From Sporodiniella umbellata (taxonomy: Eukaryota > Mucoromycota > Mucoromycetes > Mucorales > Rhizopodaceae), in contig JAIXMR010000061.1 of assembly GCA_025677835.1 (NCBI GenBank), forward strand, positions 62,001-126,000: DNA of 64,000 nt, read 5' to 3'. Positions 1-9,185 of the stretch are shown one piece after another. Each line of letters begins with the position of its first letter. The first letter of the stretch is position 1. The notes beneath the pieces were generated by a model. The model worked only from the letters and a program-made list of their open reading frames with translations, made no database searches and had not been told where the DNA came from. The position numbers and the translations under genes were made by a program.

Positions 1-684
1 CTGAAAGTGCCCGTGGTCGATTAAAATCAAGGCAGGTTGCAACAGGATCAAAACGGCGGCTGTGTATTTTTTGACATAAGCATTGCTTGTCCCGTATACG
101 GTCTGACAGAATACAAAAACAGCAGGAATATAAATCAACAGTTCAGAAACAATGGCAGTTGATCTCATAAACAGTTTGCTCTCAACCGATTCATACCCTC
201 TCGATGTATCTAAAGCAAACCAGTCTACGTTGATTTTTGATCCACTTTTTTTTTTAAAAAAAAAAAAAAAGCAGTTGGTTTTTCTTTTTCAAGGTCCCTT
301 TTAAAGTATAGTTACAGGATGCCACACAGCCAGCTGTGATAGGCCGTCAAGGGGGGATAGTCCAGTCCCCACCAAGAAAGTTCATAGGTATACCATTCGG
401 ATAAGGGAAGGTGCTGGGTGATTTCCATCCAATGCCTCTGTGCTTCGTAATCGCCAAAAAGAGGCTTGGTGTTGTATCCTTTTTTTTTTTTTTTTTCTTG
501 TCAGAGCTGAATGTATCAAACGCGATGTTTTACCTGAATAAGGGTTGAGACCCACTGCCCAACGCACTAGCAATGCAAACAAAAGTATAGTAATAGGCGC
601 TGTCCATAAAGAACTATTATACACAAAGTGCTGAAGCGTTTTTCGTGCAGGACTGTTGACAATCAATGTTGCATCCTTGGCCAT
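1..684 (-). CDS. ALG6: ALG6 dolichyl-P-Glc:Man9GlcNAc2-PP-dolichol alpha-1,3-glucosyltransferase, N-terminal part (cut by window edge)
   Basis: ER membrane enzyme adding the first glucose to the lipid-linked N-glycan precursor. Exons 684-534, 478-318 and 244-1 join in phase (185 codons in the window); the gene continues beyond position 1. Visible family signatures are [13 protein letters not shown], then [13 protein letters not shown] and [15 protein letters not shown], the luminal acidic and WGLDYPP motifs of ALG6/ALG8; the spacing fits ALG6 better than ALG8. The start is the ATG at 684, followed shortly by the first hydrophobic segment. Intron 1 ends with a run of 17 A directly before the AG acceptor, and intron 2 carries adjacent T and A runs. 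Divergent from TMEM230, 374 bp between start codons. Family assignment comes from remembered motifs and is strong. Confidence 0.93.
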
Positions 685-1058
685 GATGAACCCAAACAAA
701 GGGGGAAAAAAAAAAAAAAAGGGTAGGCTAAATAAAGTGGACAGGTCTTTTCTGCCTTTTTTTTTTTTTTTTTTTTTTTCTCCGCATAAAAACCGTCGTT
801 CCGCCCTATCGCATTCAAACTATGTTCTATCTTCAATAACAGTGTCAAGGCCATCTTTATTAAAGAAAAATAAAGTCACATATCAAAAAAATTACAGCCG
901 AAATTGAGTCAAGAAAGTGCGGTCGCTTCATTACTAGGCTTGATTGAAAGAAAAAGGAAGGGATAAGTTGTCAGTGCATTATCGGAGTTGAAGCCTTTAT
1001 ACATTTGGCTTTCTATTTTTTTTTTTTTTTTTTTTTTTACACTTTATTTCTTGTTTCC
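685..1058. other. Divergent intergenic region ALG6/TMEM230
   Basis: No gene seen. It contains several homopolymers: about 16 A near 705, 22 T near 758-779 and 22 T near 1017-1038. Short open frames here run through the homopolymers as Lys or Phe repeats and start at TTG, so they are not taken as genes. It presumably holds the two divergent promoters. Confidence 0.6.
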
Positions 1059-1549
1059 ATGCGTAATCCACTCAAGTCCAAGAAATCTCGGGCAAGACGT
1101 TTTGTAGAGTTACAAGATACTGGGTTTACCTCAGCTCAATTTGAAACGCCAGAACACCCAAGTTAGTTTAAAACAGCAATGCTTATAGACATGTCATTAA
1201 GCCATTCTAGTTCCATGGAATGCCATTGGTTTAGCTGTATTGCTTTTCTTAGCAGGAGGTGCTTTATTGGCCGTTGGTATCTTGATTAAAATTGGCCAGA
1301 TCAGTTCAGAGGCAAGTAGTAAAGGGATAAACGACCCAAGAGATAGACTAAACAAAGCAACAGGAGTGGCTCTCAAGAGGTACACCTTTTATTGTGCTTG
1401 GTAGCGTCATGTTTATCCCAGGTAAGTGAATGCTTAGAAAGAAATAGAGGCACTAAAATATCCTAGGCTCTTATCATCTTTATATCGCTTACTATGCCTA
1501 TTACAAATACCCTGGATATGATTTTTCACTCATACCTGAATGGGATTAA
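1059..1549 (+). CDS. TMEM230: TMEM230-like small membrane protein
   Basis: Four exons: 1059-1161, 1211-1318, 1380-1421, 1467-1549; total 336 nt, 111 aa, closing in phase. The N-terminus is basic and cytosolic-looking. It is followed by a first membrane segment (after IPWNAIGLA, rich in Leu/Ala/Gly) and a second one containing TPFIVLGSVMFIPG, then SYHLYIAYYAYYKYPGY and the C-terminus LIPEWD. The pattern FIPG-SYHLYIAYYAY, then YPGY near the C-terminus, matches the TMEM230/DUF872 family (human has [21 protein letters not shown]). These proteins act in secretory and endosomal vesicle trafficking; the molecular role is poorly defined. The donor of intron 2 is ambiguous by 3 nt (1315 or 1318), which adds or removes one residue. 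Absent from Saccharomyces, as far as I recall. Confidence 0.88.
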
Positions 1550-1606
1550 TTCATATTAAGCTGACTTTATTTTTTTTTGTACATAAACACAGATGATAAA
1601 CATGCG

Positions 1607-1640
<34 letters not shown>

Positions 1641-1715
1641 TCAAAAAGACAATCCATATAGAACATAGGATAGAGTGATCTGTTTGTTTGTTTTTTATGA
1701 GCGCTTCCAAGCGTC

Positions 1716-3147
1716 TTATAAAGAAAGTGATTCCAAGCAGCCCTCGTCATGCAAGGCCTGTATGAATGATTTAATAAAGGGTATATAATTATGCTGTCTT
1801 CTCATATCATTCTTTTCTTCCATTTCTTCCAGCTCATCTTCTTCGCCCAAATGTCTATACAATCTTAGTGCACTATCATGTACTTGAAGCCAGCCGTCCA
1901 TTGGATTTGCTTGTTGGTCCGCTAACATCTGACGAATTTTATGTTGTTCTGCAAGTGGCAGCTGCTCAAACGATTCAACGTGAGCTAGTAATTTCTTTGA
2001 AAGAAGCAAGCCTCTTTTGTGTTGGGTCTGACAAAAAGAAACGCATTAAAATCTTTTCTTTTTCCCCCTTTAAAAAAAAATAAAAGGAACTCACACTACT
2101 ATAAAGAGCATGGCTGTATTCCTCTTCCCACTTTCTGGCCATTGTTTTCCAGTCAGGCTGTTCTTGAAGGAGCTGGTTTTCTATTTGTTTCTTTAAATAT
2201 AGAATACCAATCAACTTTTTCTGATAAACTAATTTTCTATCTTCAACTACAACCCAAAAGGAGACTGGCTCATCTTTTCTTTGATACCTTGAGAGTAAAA
2301 ACTGAGTGAGGTTACTCTTTCTTCTCCTTCCTTACATTTCAAATTTCTTTTGAAGTTCAGACTGCATACAGTCAACCCAGTTACTCTCATTGCACCGATC
2401 TACAATCCGTGGTCTCTCTTTCAAGGTGTCTGTTTCCCATAGTTTGCCTTGACAGAAAACATAGGCTGTCGAATAATAGCCTTCATCCAGATAGGGCTTT
2501 AACAAACTGAAGAGAACAGTCAAAATAGTTGGTTAGTTTTTTTTTTTTTTTTGAATAAACACTTTAGAGTAATACTGTACTCTATCCAATTGCGATAGGC
2601 TTCCTTCAATGCTGGCTTTTCTGTCAACATGTTCTTCTAAAACAAAGAGAGAATGAATACTAAACACCATTCGGTGGACCCATAGCTTACCAAGTCAACC
2701 TCTTTAAACTCGTCCAAGACACATGTATCAGTACGATGGTAATTGAAGATAACATGAAGCAGACTGTTAAACAAACAAGCGGAATCAAACAACTAAACGA
2801 ATGAAAGGCAACATAAAAGAGAGAGAGAGAGAGAGGAAGGGTAAGTGTTACGTTTGTTGGCTGTATAAGTGATTACTTGGTCTGAAAAGTAAAGCGGGTG
2901 ATCTTGAGTCATCCGGCTTGATCTGGTAGACGAACTATCTTTCTTGGTGTAGACAATACATCCATAAACCGACCTGAGGATAGCGATGATCAGACGGCAG
3001 GTCCAAAAGAAGAACAAGCTTACCTTAACAATTTGAGTTGATCCAAATCTGATGTACATAATCTTTTGATTTTGACAGCTGGAGCACCCATTTTCAAACA
3101 AAGCTGTGTCAACTTGTCTATGTTTATATTTATACGTATTTACATAT

Positions 3148-3185
<38 letters not shown>

Positions 3186-3266
3186 TCAAATTACTGTATC
3201 ACTAAAAGAACCATTTTTAATTTTACTCGGATCAACAAGATCTATCAATAGCTTTTTTTGGGTCAT
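1716..3266 (-). CDS. UCH37: UCH37/UCHL5-type ubiquitin C-terminal hydrolase homologue, apparent catalytic His replaced by Tyr
   Basis: Eight exons: 3266-3227, 3117-3024, 2973-2877, 2792-2691, 2636-2581, 2506-2336, 2287-2095, 2027-1716; 1065 nt, 354 aa, all phases consistent. The peptidase C12 fold is recognisable: N-terminal LLIDLVDP, SDLDQLKLLRSVYGCIVY, the Gln six residues before the active-site Cys (SDQLFDSACLFNSLL), then GKLWETDTL carrying the catalytic Asp. The C-terminal ULD tail MRRQHNYIPFIKSFIQAL is the UCH37 hallmark that binds Rpn13 or INO80 partners. Fifteen residues before the Asp, where the family has His (HFVSYV), this protein reads YSTAYV, so the catalytic His is Tyr. It may be a catalytically dead scaffold. 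The first exon is short (40 nt) and is the least certain part. Confidence 0.86.
2817..2834. repeat. (GA)n microsatellite in UCH37 intron
   Basis: Run of alternating GA inside the intron just upstream of the active-site exon. Sense-strand reading gives a CT-rich tract, which may serve as a polypyrimidine region for the acceptor at 2793-2794. Confidence 0.7.
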
Positions 3267-3704
3267 ACAAAAGAAGCAATTGGAATCAATAAAGTAAAAG
3301 AAAATAAAAAAAAAAGAAAGAAAGAAAAAAGAACAAAGCAATTTATTAAGGCAGGAACCAAAAAAAAAAAAAAAAAAAAAAATGGGTAAGTTTTTTGTGA
3401 TATATAAATAACGCACCTATCTCGTTCTTGCATTCTTTTCCCAAAAACATTAATAATAATAATAATAAAAAGTTGATATTTCAGGAGAAGACATCAAAAT
3501 CCTTTTTATTAACGTTTTAACGCGTTCTCCGAGAAAGAAAAAAAAAAACAGTAAAACTGTTGATGATAATAAAGAGTAGAAATATTCCTTAAAAAAGAAA
3601 AAAAAAAAAAACCTGGAAAAGGGAGGCATGGATTATTCTTTGCTTTTCTTTCTTAACAAAAATAAGGGAGACATAAAATCCAAAATAGATTAGTAAAAGG
3701 AGTG

Positions 3705-3727
3705 AGGAGGAGGAGGAGGAGGAGGAG
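3705..3727. repeat. (GGA)n trinucleotide repeat
   Basis: About seven consecutive GGA units in intergenic DNA, flanked by homopolymers. No coding context is seen. Confidence 0.8.
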
Positions 3728-4943
3728 GCCCTTTTTTTCTTTTGTAAAACAAATAGGAACCATAGCAATGAACCTTTAACTTTTTTTTTTCATCTTGGGT
3801 ACAATGTGCAAGTGAGAGTAATATTTAATTAAAGATGTAGATCCTAACGGAAATAGGGCAATAAAAACATTATGTGTTTTATTTCATACTCTAGTCAAGG
3901 TATACATTACGCAATGGATCCATCTGTTGGCTAACTAGAATTAATTTATGTATGTTTTGATAATGTAGCGTACACATTGTACTTTTCTGTTTGTAAATAG
4001 CCTATTTAAAAAGAAACAAACTACATAGATTGACAGCTCAGCTTTTTTTTTTAGGTCTATCTATCTATAAACGGAATAAGTAGTTGATTCACGTGTAAGG
4101 GGATAGTAGATCACGCCGTGTATCTTTTGCTTTCTATTGATTGTTCTTATTCTTATTTTTTATTGTTTTCATTACTACTCTCGGTGTCAATACAAACGAG
4201 AAAAAGTCTAATGGGGATGATTGTCAAAAAAAAGACTTATAAAAGGTTGGTTTGTTTCTCCTGAGAGTAACACATGTAAACACGTTTAGATTTCATAGAG
4301 CAATGACAAGGAAAGGTCATTTATGGTGGAAAGTGGTCGAATAGAGTTTGTTTGTGTTTATATCTGCAGACATCCATAGATCTAAACAGAACATCCAATA
4401 CTCGTAGGTGTTTGTTTCTATACCGTCTGTTTCTTGTCTGCTTTTAAGATTTTGGATTTATACTATAGAAAACGTGTGTTGAATTAAACCATGTAGCGTA
4501 AGGTTCATGATGGAGACAAAAATAGCAACACCACCTTAGACTCAAAGGTGATTTCCAAAAAAAAAAGAAAAAAAAGCTTTGTTCTTTAATATAAAGCTTG
4601 CTTTACATGAGTATGCATAAATGCTTTTCTACTTGGCTGTGTATACTTGGTTTTACCTAGAGTTTATCATCCTAACCTATGAAAAAAAAAAAAAACCGTG
4701 TTGGATGGCTCTCTCCTATCTTTCTGTGAGCTGTTAGTTATATATGATTCTCTTGTTTGATTTCTATAGTTGATGAGTAACTCCTACTCCATTCTGCTTT
4801 CCCCCCCCTTTATTTTTAGCATTGTTTGTTTATTTTACATTTCTATCGTTATTTTCGAATTTACGCACGTCCTATCATCCTACATGTCAATTGTAGTTTC
4901 TATCAAAAGAAGTCTCATAACGTCTACTTTCATCCCTTTATTT

Positions 4944-4979
<36 letters not shown>

Positions 4980-6157
4980 AACGCTTTGATTATTTGAATA
5001 TACTAACGGGGTAGCTCTGGTACGTTTTACGCGTCTTTTTTTTTTTTTGTACGTGCGTTCTGATTTGAGTCGGAAATCGTACAGTGTTTTTTATTTACTC
5101 TTTAAAGTAGGTAGCACACAGTTTTGCGATTTTCTGGAGAATGTGGGGGTGACCTATCCGATTCAATTGATAGTGTTTTATAAGGAATCAATGAAGAGGG
5201 ATGGAAAGGAAAGGATAAGGTGGTTAAGCCTAGTTGATCCCAAGGTGGGATGTGTGACTCGCGACGGTTGAATGGACAGGTACTGCTTTAGAAATCATTC
5301 TTGGTCAACGAGCAAGTGAATAGACTTGGTGGGGTAGTTTAAAATCTGTTTAACACAAAGTGTCAAACCTTAATCGATCTGGATGACAGCCAAAGTTAAT
5401 CTGTGGGTTTTGTGCAATCCCACAGAGAGAAAAAAGTGTTGGAGGAAACAATGGAAAACGCGTTGACATGATTTTAATCCATCTCCAGCCAGCGACGATG
5501 ATCTCTGTAAAAAAAAAAAAAAAAAAAAAAAGAAAGAAAAAGAAACATGTATTTATACATGGACCGTTAAAAAAAAGGTAGAAAACAGCCTGATTCTGTA
5601 AAGTAAGCGTGTGTTGGGATGAAGGTTTGTATGACGGCCGGATAAATTTTGAGGCGGACCAATTTAGGATATAAAAATGGAAAGGGCCATGTAATGGCTG
5701 TTGTTGAAAACAGCGGAGGTGATACGAATTTCAAATCAGGGTTTTGCAGAATAAAAAAGTGGAGTCAAGAGGCGTGTAAAGTAGGAATGAATGAGAGGGT
5801 GGTGAAAGATTTAGGTGAAGAAAGAGGTTGAAGCCTTTGATAGTTGAAATCTCTCTTTGTTTTCTGTTGGCTGGATGCGGGGAAGAAAAAGTGGGTGTTT
5901 CACACAATGTGAGTGGTGTCGGTATGAAACCAACAGGAAGCCCAAAGGGTGTGTTGCTTTTGCAGTGAGCTTCTTTAGGAAAGTCATGGATGGCTTCTGT
6001 CTTGAGCCACTCGAATGGGAGTTTGAAAAGCAACCCAAGCACAAGTACGATCCATTGGCATCGTCGGGGGTTGGTTTGTAATTTTTTTCATGGCCCGGAC
6101 GGCTTTTTTTGTTGTGATGATGAATACGATTTTACTTGGCCCTGTTACTCTGAAGGA

Positions 6158-6177
6158 TTGTGATTATATCATCACAA
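6158..6177. repeat. Perfect 7-bp hairpin
   Basis: TTGTGAT and ATCACAA arms with a 6-nt loop (TATATC). It lies 40 nt after a GTGATGA box-C-like sequence (6114-6120) and a CTGA box-D-like sequence (6150-6153), but these are too close together for a standard C/D snoRNA. Confidence 0.5.
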
Positions 6178-6318
6178 ATTCCATCACGCTAGGAGCGCTT
6201 GTTAACGTGAGCACTCACACAAACTAAGCGAGGCGCAACCGAGGGTAAGCTTAGATAGCCAGTAGTGGGACAGCCAGAAGGAAGACAGTCAGAATGCAGC
6301 AGGGTTTATCCTCATGTG

Positions 6319-6354
6319 AAAAATAGGCTGGCACATGTGTTGGCCTATTTTTTT
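6319..6354 (+). terminator. Terminator-like hairpin with T-run upstream of aconitase
   Basis: A perfect 10-bp stem pairs AAAAATAGGC (6319-6328) with GCCTATTTTT (6343-6352). The 14-nt loop contains the palindrome CACATGTG, and the 3' arm runs into a T7 stretch. This resembles the 3' end of a Pol III transcript or a structured leader. It lies about 165 bp before the aconitase ATG. Whether it ends a separate RNA or is part of the aconitase promoter cannot be told from sequence alone. Confidence 0.4.
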
Positions 6355-6517
6355 GTGTAGCCTTTACTTTATATGGTAATGACAGCGACAAAAAAGTACA
6401 AAAAACTTTTTTTTCATTTTCTTTTTCTTTTACACTCTTTTTTTTTTTTTGAAAACTTCCTCCCCTCTCTTCTTAAACTCCTTTAAAAAACAAAGAAAAC
6501 AAAGAGCAAAGTAGATA

Positions 6518-9027
6518 ATGTTGTCTTCAAATAATATTATCAGAGCTGCCAAGGTACAGTATTCATAATCTATCACGTCAGACGCACTCATGCTTTCTGT
6601 CTACAGGCTTTCGCCCCTGCTGTTAAGGCTGTCCCTTCCCGCAGCTATGCCAACGCTAGTGCCAACTGGGCCGCACAAAAGGTCAACATGTCCAACCTTG
6701 AAAAGGAAAAGTATATCAACTATCAAAGAATTGAAGACAACTTGGAGATTGTTCGCAAGAGGTAAGTGATTTCTATCTGGCACTGAAAAAAATTTTTTTT
6801 TTTTTTTTTTTTTATTTTTTTCGTTGTGAAATTTAAAAATTCTTATGAAATTTTATTTAGATTGAACCGCTCTTTGACTTTGTCCGAAAAGGTTGTGTAT
6901 GGCCACTTGGATGATGCTCATAACCAAGACATTGTACGTGGAAAGTCTTACTTGAAGCTTCGTCCTGACCGTGTTGCATGTCAAGATGCCACTGCTCAGA
7001 TGGCACTTTTGCAGTTCATGTCGGCTGGCCTTCCCAAGGTGGCTGTTCCTACCACAGTTCACTGCGATCACTTGATTGAAGCCCAAGTGGGTGGTGCTAA
7101 GGATTTGGCCCGTGCTATTGACATTAACAAGGAAGTGTACGATTTCTTGGCCACTGCCACAGCCAAGTACGATATTGGTTTCTGGCGCCCTGGTTCAGGT
7201 ATTATTCATCAAATCATCCTCGAAAACTACGCTTTCCCTGGTGGTCTTATGATCGGTACTGACTCTCACACCCCCAATGCGGGTGGTCTTGGTATGGTCG
7301 CTATCGGTGTGGGTGGAGCTGACGCAGTCGATGTGATGGCCAACGTCCCCTGGGAACTCAAGTGCCCCAAGACAATCGGTGTCAAGTTGAACGGTAAGCT
7401 CAACGGCTGGACTTCCCCCAAGGATATTATCCTGAAGGTGGCTGGTATTTTGACCGTCAAGGGTGGTACGGGCGCCATTGTCGAATACCTCGGTGATGGT
7501 GTAGACTCTATTTCTTGCACAGGTATGGCCACTATCTGTAACATGGGTGCTGAAATTGGCGCTACCACCTCCATGTTCCCCTACAACGAGCGTATGGGTG
7601 ATTACCTCCGCGCTACCAACCGTGCTGGTATTGCCGACTACGCCAAACAGTTTGCTCACAACCTCCGTGCTGATTCTGACGCCCAATTTGACGAGTTGAT
7701 CGAAATCAACTTGGATACCCTCGAACCTCACATCAACGGTCCTTTCACCCCTGATTTGGCCACTCCCCTTTCCAAGTTCAAGGAAACTGCCAAGGCCAAC
7801 GACTGGCCTGAAGAGCTCAAAGTAGGCTTGATCGGTTCTTGCACCAACTCTTCTTACGAAGACATGGCTCGTTCTGCCTCGCTTGTCGAGCAAGCCAACC
7901 AACATGGCTTAAAAGTCAAGTCCAAGTTCACCATCACCCCTGGTTCTGAGCAAATCCGCGCCACCATCGAGCGTGACGGCATCATGGAAACCCTCACCAA
8001 CTCGGGTGGTGTAGTACTTGCCAATGCTTGTGGTCCCTGTATCGGTCAATGGGATCGTCAAGATATCACCAAGGGTGACAAGAACTCCATCATTACTTCC
8101 TATAACCGTAACTTCACTGGCCGTAACGATGGTAACCCCGCCACACACGCCTTTGTCGCTTCCCCTGAAATCGTCACTGCCCTGGCCATTGCCGGTGACA
8201 TGACCTTCAACCCCATCACAGACTCCCTCACTGGTGCTGACGGTAAGCCCTTCAAGCTCTCGCCTCCCAACGGTAACGAATTGCCTCCCAAGGGTTACGA
8301 TGCCGGTGAAAACACCTACCAAGCTCCCCCTAGCGAAGGCTCAGGTGTCCAAGTCATTGTCGATCCCAAGTCTAACCGTCTTCAACTTCTCGAACCTTTT
8401 GAAAAGTGGAACGGTAAGGACATTGAACAGATCCCTATCTTGATCAAGGTCAAGGGAAAATGTACAACCGATCACATCTCAATGGCCGGTCCTTGGTTAA
8501 AGTATCGCGGTCATCTCGACAATATCTCCAACAACATGTTGATTGGTGCCGTGAACTCTGCCAACGATAAGGTCAACAGCATCGAAAACGTCTTTACCCA
8601 TGAATTCGCTGGTGTGCCTGAAGTTGCCCGTGATTACAAGAAGCGAGGCGTCAAGTGGGTCGTGATTGGTGATGAAAACTACGGTGAAGGTTCTTCTCGT
8701 GAACATGCCGCCTTAGAACCCCGTCACTTGAACGGTGCTGCCATCATCACCAAGTCTTTTGCTCGTATTCACGAAACCAACTTGAAGAAGCAAGGTATGC
8801 TTCCCCTTACCTTTGCTAACCCTGCCGACTATGACAAGATTGACTCCTCTGACAAAGTCGACATCCTCGGTCTCACCGACTTCCAAGAAGGTAAGCCTTT
8901 GACCCTTCGCGTCCACAAGGCCAACGGCTCCTCTTTGGATATCACCTTGAACCACACCTTCAACCCTGGCCAAATCGACTGGTTCAAGCATGGTTCTTGC
9001 CTTAACTTTATGAAAACCAATAACTAA
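6518..9027 (+). CDS. ACO1: Mitochondrial aconitate hydratase (aconitase)
   Basis: TCA-cycle enzyme converting citrate to isocitrate through a 4Fe-4S cluster. Exons 6518-6553, 6607-6761, 6861-9027; 2358 nt, 785 aa, the usual length for fungal mitochondrial aconitase. The N-terminus ([14 protein letters not shown], then SRSYANA) is a typical basic, Ser/Ala-rich matrix presequence. Cluster cysteines are visible in [12 protein letters not shown] and [13 protein letters not shown]. Other family motifs are [24 protein letters not shown] and [16 protein letters not shown], the last with the catalytic Ser/Arg region. Codon use is strongly biased to C-ending codons, unlike its neighbours, which suggests very high expression. 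The second intron contains a long T run. It ends 158 bp from the convergent NEMF stop. Confidence 0.98.
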
Positions 9028-9185
9028 AAAAAAAAATAGAGTTTTCTCATCCGCTCTCTTTCATCTCTTTTTTTCTTTTTTTTTTTCTTTTTTTTTTTTT
9101 TTATAAAAAATCTTTCCTATCCCCAGCATACTTTAAAGTAAACACAATAAATAACGATCTATAAACATAACTTGTCCTTTTATTT

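Larger units (their letters stand above)
3267..6517. other. 3.2 kb gene-poor, homopolymer-rich interval
   Basis: No gene I can support. It contains A runs of about 34 nt (3150-3183 just inside the neighbouring gene, and near 4944-4977), 21 (3361-3381) and 22 nt (near 5510-5531), plus a (GGA)n repeat near 3705-3727. From about 5640 to 6080 base composition becomes visibly more GC-rich, with open frames on both strands but no recognisable protein; one ATG-initiated plus-strand frame runs from about 5875 to 6081. From 6100 to 6360 there are two perfect hairpins, listed separately. The right end should hold the aconitase promoter, with the TSS unknown. Confidence 0.5.

Noticed and set aside
656..907. 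Plus-strand frame with Lys and Phe runs
   Set aside because: It is built from A and T homopolymers and a TTG start, and overlaps the first exon of ALG6 in antisense.
3066..3297. Overlapping frames encoding poly-Lys
   Set aside because: Produced by the A34 homopolymer in a UCH37 intron, not coding.
5047..5271. Plus-strand 74-codon frame
   Set aside because: It begins at TTG in a T-run with no convincing start, splice partner or family motif.
6114..6153. C/D box snoRNA (GTGATGA ... CTGA)
   Set aside because: The boxes are only about 30 nt apart and have no terminal stem; too short for a C/D snoRNA. Kept only as part of the structured-region finding.
7195..7905. Long (236-codon) minus-strand open frame inside aconitase
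   Set aside because: It is the antisense shadow of a gene with strong C-ending codon bias, which removes stops from one antisense frame. No protein family features.
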